From Hymenobacter sp. DG01 (GTDB lineage Bacteria; Bacteroidota; Bacteroidia; Cytophagales; Hymenobacteraceae): DNA of 64,000 bases. The stretch covers positions 1,426,001-1,490,000 of the forward strand of contig NZ_CP040936.1 of the NCBI RefSeq assembly GCF_006352025.1. The letters are read 5' to 3'. The translations under genes were made by a program, and so were the position numbers. This document shows positions 51,332 to 58,414 of the stretch, in pieces (within the stretch, counting starts at the first letter, position 1; each line of letters opens with the position of its first letter). The notes under the pieces were generated by a model. The model saw only the letters and a program-made list of their open reading frames with translations. It did no database searches and was not told where the DNA came from.

Positions 51332-52561
51332 CTAGTTCCGCACCGCAATCATCAACGCCAGTTCCTTATAGCGCATGTTGAATTTGCGGGCGATGCTGGC
51401 GTTGGTGAGCGAGCCTTTGTAGACGTACACCCCGGAGCGGAAATGCTCGTTGGTGAACAGCACCTCATTGATGCCTCCGTGCTGGCTGATTTCCTGCAGA
51501 ATGGGCGTGAAGATGTTGCTCAGGGCATTGGTGGCGGTGCGCGGTACCCGCGAGGCAATATTAGGCACGCAGTAATGAATCACGTCGTACTTGCGGAAGA
51601 CGGGCTTGCTGTGGCTGGTCATCTCGCTGGTTTCAAAGCAGCCGCCCTGGTCAATGCTCACGTCGATGATAACGGAGCCCGGCGCCATCTGCGACACGAC
51701 GTCTTCGGACACCATGAAGGGAATCCGGCCTTCCTCGGCATTCAGGGCCCCAATCACCACATCGGCGCGGCGGATCTGCTGGTTCAGGGCGTAGGTATCC
51801 AGGGTGCTGGTGTAGAGCTGCGGGGTGCACAGGTTCATCTTCAGTCGGCGCAGCTTGTAGAGGTGGTTGTCGAACACCTTCACCTCGGCCCCCAGCCCGG
51901 TGGCGGCGCGGGCGGCGTACTCAGCTACCGTACCGGCCCCCAAAATAACTACCTGCGAGGGCGGCACGCCCGTAATACCGCCCAGAATCACACCCTTGCC
52001 CTCGTTGGAGCGGGCCAAATACTCAGCCGCAATCAGCATGACGGTAGAGCCCGCAATTTCCGACATAGCCCGCACCACCGGCCGCGCCCCCGAGGGGTCC
52101 CGGATCAGCTCGAAGCTGATGGCGTTGATTTTTTTCTTGGTCAGGGCGGTGATGTACTCACTGGTAAGCGTGCCGAACTGCAGGGCCGAAATCAGGGTCT
52201 GACCGGCCCGCATGAACTCGATTTCATCATAGGTAGGCGGGGCTACTTTCAGGATGATATCAGCCTCGAACACCTCTTTCTGAGAGTAGGCGATGGTAGC
52301 GCCGGCCTCGGAAAAGTCGTGGTCGGAGTACTTGCTGGGCTCCCCGGCTCCGCTTTCCAGCAGAATTTCGTGGCCGGCTTCCACCAGGTGCTTCACGGCC
52401 TCGGGCGTGAGGCAGATGCGGTTTTCCTGCAGGGAGGTTTCCCGGGGCAGCCCGATGAACAGCTTCCGCTTCCGGGTTTCCACGGCCAGCATGGATTCCT
52501 GGGTGAGGTAAGCGCGGCTGGTAGCCAGCGACTCGAATCCGGGGGGTACTGCGTCGGGCAT
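51332..52561 (-). CDS. ald: Alanine dehydrogenase
   Basis: A 409-residue enzyme of the alanine dehydrogenase/PNT family. KLFIGLPRETSLQENRICLTPEAV is the amino-terminal signature, FELIRDPSGARPVV follows, and the NAD-binding region has VVILGAGTVAEYAARAA. It converts L-alanine to pyruvate and ammonia with NAD. About 28 residues precede the core, longer than in many Ald proteins; the second Met is an alternative start. It is upstream of tsaE's stop with an AT-rich inverted repeat between them. Confidence 0.92.
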   Translation of the reverse strand: MPDAVPPGFESLATSRAYLTQESMLAVETRKRKLFIGLPRETSLQENRICLTPEAVKHLVEAGHEILLESGAGEPSKYSDHDFSEAGATIAYSQKEVFEADIILKVAPPTYDEIEFMRAGQTLISALQFGTLTSEYITALTKKKINAISFELIRDPSGARPVVRAMSEIAGSTVMLIAAEYLARSNEGKGVILGGITGVPPSQVVILGAGTVAEYAARAATGLGAEVKVFDNHLYKLRRLKMNLCTPQLYTSTLDTYALNQQIRRADVVIGALNAEEGRIPFMVSEDVVSQMAPGSVIIDVSIDQGGCFETSEMTSHSKPVFRKYDVIHYCVPNIASRVPRTATNALSNIFTPILQEISQHGGINEVLFTNEHFRSGVYVYKGSLTNASIARKFNMRYKELALMIAVRN

Positions 52562-52568
52562 TCTGTGT

Positions 52569-52686
52569 TTAATTAGTAATCAAGAATTAATAAGTAGGAA
52601 TGAAAACGACTTCAACAGGCTGCTGACTTTCAGCACAACCACAAACGAAGTCAAATTATTCATTCTTAATTACTAATTATTAATTC
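52569..52686. repeat. AT-rich inverted-repeat element between ald and tsaE
   Basis: AATTAGTAATCAAGAATT... at 52571-52593 is inverted at 52656-52678 with two mismatches in 23 bases, around a 62-base loop. The right arm overlaps the last codons of tsaE. The layout is like that at 10541-10652, though the sequence differs. Confidence 0.65.
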
Positions 52687-53091
52687 CCTGGAGGAGGGTC
52701 CGGTAACGTTGAGCGTGATGATCAGCCGATCTGAAGGCAATAGGGCCTCGACGCGGCTGGGCCACTCAATCAGGCAAAGATAGCCAGAATCGAAGTATTC
52801 CGGCGCACCGATTCCTTCGGCTTCAGCAGCGCTGTCGAGGCGGTAGAAGTCGAAGTGGTAGATGGGCTGGTCGTGGGCGTCGCGGTACTCGTTTACCAGC
52901 GAAAACGTGGGGCTGCTTACCTCATCGGCTACCCCCAAGGCCTGGCACAAAGCCTTGATGAAGGTGGTTTTGCCGACCCCCATTTCGCCTTCAAAACAAA
53001 CAATGGAGTGGCCCTCAATGGCCGCTCGTACCTGCTCGGCGGCCTGGGGCAGGGCGTCGAGCGAGGAAATTTCAAGGGTTTTGCTGATCAT
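52666..53091 (-). CDS. tsaE: tRNA threonylcarbamoyladenosine biosynthesis ATPase TsaE
   Basis: Start 53091 gives 141 residues, the usual TsaE size. A longer frame from 53184 adds a non-conserved leader. Walker A is EGEMGVGKTTF, followed by SSPTFSLVNEY, HFDFYRLDSAAE and CLIEWPSRVE. TsaE works with TsaB and TsaD in making the universal t6A37 base of tRNA. It is divergent from the membrane protein gene at 53184. The AT-rich repeat overlaps the last residues. Confidence 0.95.
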   Translation of the reverse strand: MISKTLEISSLDALPQAAEQVRAAIEGHSIVCFEGEMGVGKTTFIKALCQALGVADEVSSPTFSLVNEYRDAHDQPIYHFDFYRLDSAAEAEGIGAPEYFDSGYLCLIEWPSRVEALLPSDRLIITLNVTGPSSRELIISN

Positions 53092-53183
53092 CAGATGAAA
53101 ACAGAACAAGTGAGCCGTAGTGCACAGCCCCCAGGCGTAAACCTGTAGTATGTTGCGCCTGCAAATTTGGTTATTCTGCCGCA

Positions 53184-53531
53184 ATGGCCGCTCCTACCCC
53201 TCCTTCAGCCGAAAACTCTGCTACGTATCCGAACCGGGCGTTGCTGTGGGTGCTGGGCGTTATGCTCATTTTCGGATTCCTCATCTTTGGCCTGTACCAG
53301 GATGCCCGGCTGCGCAAGCAGGGGGTAGCCCGCCGGGCCCTGGTGGTGCGCAACCGGCTGGACCACAGCACCCACGTCCTGACGCTGCGCTACTGCTACG
53401 GTCCCGACACCCTGCAGGCTGAACACGCTGAAAATCACCGCCGCCGGGTGCAGGAGCTACGCCCCGGCGACTCCGTAACCGTCCGGTTCTGGGCCAATGC
53501 GCCGCGCCGGGTGGAGGTGGAAACGCCCTGA
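53184..53531 (+). CDS. Small membrane protein, DUF3592-like
   Basis: A 115-residue protein with one membrane helix (LLWVLGVMLIFGFLIFGLYQ) and a compact outer domain with VARRALVVRNRLDHSTHVLTL and LRPGDSVTVRFW. These resemble the small beta domain of DUF3592-type proteins, but the match is weak. It is divergent from tsaE and upstream of an aminotransferase gene that has its own promoter. Confidence 0.62.
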   Translation: MAAPTPPSAENSATYPNRALLWVLGVMLIFGFLIFGLYQDARLRKQGVARRALVVRNRLDHSTHVLTLRYCYGPDTLQAEHAENHRRRVQELRPGDSVTVRFWANAPRRVEVETP

Positions 53532-53588
53532 CTAAGCTGTTTTTAAGGAGTTTTTCGGGCGGTGGGGCTCCGGACCGGCGGGGCCTTC

Positions 53589-53596
53589 TATATTTG
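53589..53596 (+). promoter_or_regulatory. -7 promoter box (TATATTTG)
   Basis: A perfect TAnnTTTG match 25 bases before the aminotransferase start. Confidence 0.55.
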
Positions 53597-53620
53597 GCCG
53601 ATCCAAACCAACACCTGACC

Positions 53621-54877
53621 ATGCAAGTTTCCCGAATGGCCGGCAGCCTGATTGGCTCCGAAATCATCAAAATCGGCAACGAAGTCAACGATATGATTCG
53701 CAAGGGGGAGCAGATCTGCAACCTCACCATCGGCGACTTCGACCCGAGCATCTTCCCGATTCCGGCCGAGCTACAAACGGAAATTACCCGCGCCTACCAG
53801 AGCGGCCATACCAACTACCCCCCGGCCAACGGCATGGCCGCCCTGCGCGAGGCAGCGGCCGCCTTCACTCAAACCCGCCTGGGCCTGGCCTACTCGCCCA
53901 ACGATTTTCTGGTGGCCGGCGGCTCCCGGCCCCTCATCTATGCTACCTACCTGGCCCTGGTGGACCCCGGCGACAAAGTGGTGTTTCCGGTACCTAGCTG
54001 GAACAACAACCACTATTGCCACCTGTCGGCAGCGGAGGCCGTGATGGTGGAAACCCGTCCCGAGAACAACTTTATGCCCACGGCCGCTGAGCTGGCCCCC
54101 CACCTGGCAGGCGCGACCCTGCTGGCGTTGTGCTCCCCCCTGAACCCCACGGGCACCGTGTTCAGCCGCGAGGATCTGGAGGCCATCTGCGACCTTGTGC
54201 TGGCCGAAAACCAGCGCCGCCAGCCTGGCGAAAAACCCCTCTACCTGCTCTACGACCAGATTTACTGGCTGCTGACCTTCGGGGCCACCGAGCACTACGA
54301 CCCCGTGAACCTGCGCCCCGAGCTGCGCGACTACACCATCTATATTGATGGCATTTCTAAGTGCCTGGCCGCTACCGGTGTGCGCGTGGGCTACGCCTTC
54401 GGGCCGGCGGTGGTGATTGACAAGATGAAAGCCATTCTGGGCCACGTAGGTGCCTGGGCTCCCAAGGCCGAGCAGGTGGCTACCGCCAGCTACCTCCCCC
54501 AGACCGAGGCAGTGGATGGCTTTCTCGGCCAGTTCAAGGACAAAGTGCAGCACAGCCTCGACGCCCTGCACCAGGGCCTGCAGGCCCTGAAAGCCGATGG
54601 CCTGCCCGTGGACTCCATGATTCCGATGGGCGCCATTTACCTCACGGCCAAACTGGATGTGCTGGGCAAAACCACACCCGGCGGCCAGGTGCTCACAACC
54701 ACCAAGGAGCTGACTTCCTACCTCATTAGTGAGGCTCGGCTGGCCCTGGTACCGTTCAGCGCTTTCGGCACCGACCACAGCGCTCCGTGGTTCCGCATGT
54801 CGGTGGGTGGCGCCTCGCTGGAGTCTATCCAGGCGGCCCTGCCCCGACTGCGCGCGGCTCTGGAGGCCCTGCGGTAG
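53621..54877 (+). CDS. PLP-dependent aminotransferase, class I/II
   Basis: Start 53621 gives 418 residues. The fold-type I core shows YPPANGMAALREAAA, LCSPLNPTGTVFS (the Asn that holds PLP), LLYDQIYWLL (Asp and Tyr) and YIDGISKCLAATGVRVGY, where Lys binds PLP. A conserved Arg near the C-terminus (PWFRMSVGG) should bind substrate carboxylate. It is closest in pattern to aspartate/alanine-type transaminases; the substrate is unclear. The promoter and terminator show a monocistronic unit. Confidence 0.93.
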   Translation: MQVSRMAGSLIGSEIIKIGNEVNDMIRKGEQICNLTIGDFDPSIFPIPAELQTEITRAYQSGHTNYPPANGMAALREAAAAFTQTRLGLAYSPNDFLVAGGSRPLIYATYLALVDPGDKVVFPVPSWNNNHYCHLSAAEAVMVETRPENNFMPTAAELAPHLAGATLLALCSPLNPTGTVFSREDLEAICDLVLAENQRRQPGEKPLYLLYDQIYWLLTFGATEHYDPVNLRPELRDYTIYIDGISKCLAATGVRVGYAFGPAVVIDKMKAILGHVGAWAPKAEQVATASYLPQTEAVDGFLGQFKDKVQHSLDALHQGLQALKADGLPVDSMIPMGAIYLTAKLDVLGKTTPGGQVLTTTKELTSYLISEARLALVPFSAFGTDHSAPWFRMSVGGASLESIQAALPRLRAALEALR

Positions 54878-54918
54878 TATCGCCACCGCAGGCCGCCGCT
54901 GGCTTGCTAAACCACAGA

Positions 54919-54947
54919 AGCCCTGCCTCCCGGAGGCAGGGCTTTTT
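54919..54947 (+). terminator. Intrinsic terminator
   Basis: Twelve-base arms AGCCCTGCCTCC with a 1-base centre and TTTTT directly after, 42 bases after the aminotransferase stop. Confidence 0.85.
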
Positions 54948-55157
54948 ATGTGGATGGGTAGCGCAGGCCCCTCCCGTCCGTTTCTGTATGATGTCTGTAG
55001 TTTATTGTTATCTTCCGGCATTCAAATCTTAACCAGTTCGGCAAGAAGCGAATAACCTGTCCTCTACCTCCTTTATGGCTGGCTTTGCTCTGCGCCAGCT
55101 TTCTGCTCCAGCCCCTATTGCACTTTCCGTCTCTCTCAACCACCGGAACGTGTATCT

Positions 55158-57620
55158 ATGCAATTTCGCTTACTCCGCCTAACCAGCGGATTTACTATTG
55201 TGGCCGGAGTCAGCCTGCTGGCGCTGCCATTTTCGGGCTGGGCTCAGGTACGGCCCGCCCCGCTTAGCGGCTCGGTCCGCACCAGTACCGGCAGCCCCGT
55301 AGAGTACGCCACGGTTATGCTGCACCGCGCCGCCGACTCGGTAGTTGTTAAAACGGAATTCACCGATGCTACCGGGCAGTTTCGGCTGGAGCCGGGGGTA
55401 GCAGGCCGCTACCTGGTTTCGGCCGTACAGGTGGGGCACGGCCGCGTGTGGCTGGGGCCGCTGGAAGCAACCCTGGCTCCGCTACCCACCCCGCTGGCTT
55501 TTGTGTTGCCCGCCAGCGCCGCCACTCACCTGGGTGGGGTAACGGTAACGGGGCAGCGCCCGCCGTTTGAGCGCCTGGCCGACCGCACCATCGTAAACGT
55601 GGAAAACAGCAGCCTCAGCGCCGGTAGCACCACGCTGGAGGTACTGGGCCGCGCGCCCGGCGTTTCCCTCGATGCCAACGACAACCTGACGTTGCGCGGC
55701 AAGCAGGGCCTGCTGGTACTCATCAACGGCAAGCGCCAGCCCATGACCGGGGCCGAGTTGGCCAACCTGCTGCGCTCTTTACCCACCGAGCAGGTAAGTA
55801 CCATTGAGCTGATTACCAACCCGCCAGCCAAGTACGACGCCCAGGGCGGTGCCGGCATTATTGCCATCAACCTCCGGAAAGACCAGCGCTTGGGCACCAA
55901 TGGCAGCCTGAACGCGGCCTATGGCCGGGGGCGCTATGGCAAGTTTACCACGGGCCTGACCCTGAACCACCGCCGCAAGGGGCTCAACCTGTTCGGGGCT
56001 TACGCTTACACAGATCGGCAGAACTACCAGGAGCTGGATTTCAACCGTCGTTACCTGCCTGAGGGGGGAGCCGCCACCAGCAGCAGCCAGCAGCGCAACG
56101 CCGTACGCAGCCACCTGCAGTCGCACACCTGGCGGGCCGGGGCCGACTACTCCCTGGGCACCCGTACTACCCTGGGAGCGGTGGTAAGCGGAATCAGCAG
56201 CCGCCTGCCTTCGCATGCGCTCAACAAGGCCGATTTTTTTGATGGGCAGGGCCAGCTCCTGAGCCGCTCCTCCTCCACCAACCAGCGCAACCTGCTCACA
56301 CCTAACCTGGCCGCCAACCTAAGCCTGCGCTACCTCTTCGCGAAAGACTCTTTGGGTACGCCTGAGCTGACCGCCGACGCCGACATAGCCAGCTACGGCA
56401 CTACCCGGACCCTGCAGTTGGGTACTACCTACCTGGTGCCCACAAACCTCCTGTTCAGCCTGCTCACCGCCGACCAGAACGGCACGCTTACCATCTGGTG
56501 CGCTAAAACCGATTATGTGCGGCCCCTGCGCTACAACCTGCGCCTGGAGGCCGGCGCCAAAGTCAGCCACGTTGACTCAGATAACGACGTGCTGTTTCTG
56601 CTTACTCGCAACGGCGTAACTGAGCCCGTACCGGGCCTGACGAACCGGTTCCGTTACTCCGAGAATATCAACGCCGCCTATGTTAGCCTGACGCGCACCC
56701 GGCCGGGCCTGACAATTACGGCGGGCCTGCGCGGCGAGCAAACCAATGCCGTTGGTCGCCAGGAAGTGGGCCAGGCCTCATTCGCGCGCCACTACTTCCA
56801 GCTTTTCCCCAATCTGAGTCTGCGCCGGCCCTTGTCGGACAAGCACGAGCTGGCCTTTGCCCTGAGTCGCCGCCTCGACCGGCCCACCTACAGCCAGCTC
56901 AATCCGTTTCGGTCCTACGTAGATGCTACCTCCTACCGCACCGGCAACCCCAGCCTCTGGCCCAAAACCAGCGTACAGGCCGAGCTGACCCATACGTTCC
57001 GGCATAAGTACAGCACGAGCCTGAGCTACACCCGCTCCAACCGTCCTATCGTGGGTGCCTACCTGCTGGACACCGACCGGCTGGTGGCCGCCACTGATGT
57101 AAACCTGCAGACCCAGGAGTACTACAGCCTGAGCCTGACGGCCCCGCTGGAGCCCGCTCCCTGGTGGAAGCTCTATGCCAGCGCTGAGGTATTCTATATT
57201 CAGTTTCAAGGGGAACTAGCCGACTCTCCCCTACCCGCCGCCCGCCCCGGGGCCCTGGTCAGCCTGAATAACGCTTTCACGCTCGGCCACGGCTGGAGCG
57301 CCGACCTGAACGGCAGCTACAACTCGCGGGAGCGGTTTGCTTTTCAGGATGTTCGGTCCTTTGGGCAAGTGGGCATGGGCGTGCAGAAATCGTGGGGCAA
57401 AGCCACGGCCCGGCTCAACGCCGCCGACTTGTTCTATACCACGCCCCTGCGCGTGACGGCGCGCTACCGGGTGCTGGAAGAAACCTTCCGCTCTGCCCAG
57501 GACACGCGCGTAGTCACGGCCTCGCTTTCCTACCGCTTCGGCAACGAGAAGGTGGCCGCTGCCCGCCGCCGGGCCTCCGGGGCCGAGGAAGAAAAGCGCC
57601 GGGCTGCTGCCAGCCAGTAA
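55158..57620 (+). CDS. Outer membrane beta-barrel family receptor (TonB-dependent-like), copy 1
   Basis: An 820-residue protein. A signal peptide (VAGVSLLALPFSGWAQ) is followed by a carboxypeptidase-regulatory-like domain at about 30-115 (YATVMLHRAADSVVVKTEFT). A plug-like region follows (TVTGQRPPFERLADRTIVNVENS, GKQGLLVLINGKRQPM, ELITNPPAKYDAQGGAGII). The rest is a large barrel ending YRFGNEKVAA. It belongs to the outer membrane beta-barrel (OMP_b-brl_3) group. Ligand unknown. Its closest relative is the second copy at 58415, which has the same length, showing a duplication. Confidence 0.92.
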   Translation: MQFRLLRLTSGFTIVAGVSLLALPFSGWAQVRPAPLSGSVRTSTGSPVEYATVMLHRAADSVVVKTEFTDATGQFRLEPGVAGRYLVSAVQVGHGRVWLGPLEATLAPLPTPLAFVLPASAATHLGGVTVTGQRPPFERLADRTIVNVENSSLSAGSTTLEVLGRAPGVSLDANDNLTLRGKQGLLVLINGKRQPMTGAELANLLRSLPTEQVSTIELITNPPAKYDAQGGAGIIAINLRKDQRLGTNGSLNAAYGRGRYGKFTTGLTLNHRRKGLNLFGAYAYTDRQNYQELDFNRRYLPEGGAATSSSQQRNAVRSHLQSHTWRAGADYSLGTRTTLGAVVSGISSRLPSHALNKADFFDGQGQLLSRSSSTNQRNLLTPNLAANLSLRYLFAKDSLGTPELTADADIASYGTTRTLQLGTTYLVPTNLLFSLLTADQNGTLTIWCAKTDYVRPLRYNLRLEAGAKVSHVDSDNDVLFLLTRNGVTEPVPGLTNRFRYSENINAAYVSLTRTRPGLTITAGLRGEQTNAVGRQEVGQASFARHYFQLFPNLSLRRPLSDKHELAFALSRRLDRPTYSQLNPFRSYVDATSYRTGNPSLWPKTSVQAELTHTFRHKYSTSLSYTRSNRPIVGAYLLDTDRLVAATDVNLQTQEYYSLSLTAPLEPAPWWKLYASAEVFYIQFQGELADSPLPAARPGALVSLNNAFTLGHGWSADLNGSYNSRERFAFQDVRSFGQVGMGVQKSWGKATARLNAADLFYTTPLRVTARYRVLEETFRSAQDTRVVTASLSYRFGNEKVAAARRRASGAEEEKRRAAASQ

Positions 57621-57645
57621 GCTTCACCAGTTACGACTGGCTTTC

Positions 57646-57683
57646 ACGCCTGCTTTGCCCGGAAGGCAGGGCAGGCGTTTTTT
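57646..57683 (+). terminator. Intrinsic terminator after receptor copy 1
   Basis: Eight-base arms ACGCCTGC and GCAGGCGT surround a 17-base loop, followed directly by TTTTTT. Confidence 0.75.
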
Positions 57684-57742
57684 ATGGAAGGCGAAGTTTT
57701 TTGTTGCCGGCTCTTTCGTTTATTTGTCCGGTCCAGGCAACC

Positions 57743-57780
57743 TTCATGATATATCATACATCTTTATGATATATCATGAA
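57743..57780. promoter_or_regulatory. Paired ATGATATATCAT palindromes, candidate MarR operator
   Basis: The perfect 12-bp palindrome ATGATATATCAT occurs at 57746-57757 and 57766-57777, 20 bases apart (about two turns). Together with flanking TTC/GAA the whole 38 bases form one palindrome. The second copy overlaps the first ATG of the marR gene. Autoregulation by that protein is likely. Confidence 0.75.
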
Positions 57781-58222
57781 GCTTCCTATGCTCTCTAGCA
57801 TCATTTTCTACTCCCTGGACAAAGCCATCCGGCAGTACCGCCGCATGGCCCAGGCCAACATCGACCGGGCGGGCATTGCCATAACTATTGACCAATGGCT
57901 GGTATTGCGCGTGATTCAGGAAAACGACGACCTGACTCAAACCGACATAGCCGAACGGGTTTTCAAGGATCAGGCCTCGGTGGCACGCATTATCCGGCTG
58001 CTGCTAGAGCGGGGGCTGCTGCTGGCCGAGCCCCTACCCCACGACGGCCGCCGAACCCAGCTACGGGTATCGGTAGCTGGCCAGCATACGCTGGACGCGG
58101 TGCAGCCCGTAGTGCTTAGCAACCGGGCTGTTGCCCTGAACGGGCTCAGTGAAAACGACTTAAACACGCTACGCTTCCTGCTGGAACAGATTTCGACGAA
58201 CTGTGGCGCCCCTCAGCGGTAA
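57776..58222 (+). CDS. MarR family transcriptional regulator
   Basis: A 148-residue winged-helix regulator. An N-terminal dimer helix (FYSLDKAIRQYRRMAQ) leads to LTQTDIAERVFKDQASVARIIRLLLERGLL (helix-turn-helix) and the wing (EPLPHDGRRTQLRVSV). A dimer helix closes it. The start may be 57776, inside the operator, or 57788 (the fifth residue), which leaves the whole palindrome outside. It sits between two receptor paralogues and probably controls the downstream one or itself. The ligand is unknown. Confidence 0.9.
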   Translation: MKLPMLSSIIFYSLDKAIRQYRRMAQANIDRAGIAITIDQWLVLRVIQENDDLTQTDIAERVFKDQASVARIIRLLLERGLLLAEPLPHDGRRTQLRVSVAGQHTLDAVQPVVLSNRAVALNGLSENDLNTLRFLLEQISTNCGAPQR

Positions 58223-58282
58223 GCGAGTAAAGCGCCTGTGAGACAATAAAAATCTGAGTTTGGAAATATTTTGTTTTGCAAA

Positions 58283-58321
58283 TACGAAAACATTCGTACG
58301 TTTACTACGAAATCATTCGTA
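58283..58321 (+). promoter_or_regulatory. Paired TACGAA-N4-TTCGTA palindromes before receptor copy 2
   Basis: TACGAAAACATTCGTA at 58283-58298 and TACGAAATCATTCGTA at 58306-58321 are two 16-base inverted repeats, 23 bases apart by centre. They lie about 95 bases before the receptor start. The sequence differs from the marR operator, so another factor, or a second mode of binding, is implied. Confidence 0.7.
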
Positions 58322-58414
58322 GTTACTATGCCTTCCCCTTGGCCGTCCGCTTTTTGGCTGCTGGCTTCGGAGCCGGGCACCAGTTCTTCCATCACCATCT
58401 CATTCTATTTGCTC

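Noticed and set aside
53771..55021. Minus-strand frame of 416 codons
   Set aside because: Antisense to the aminotransferase whose PLP motifs are clear.
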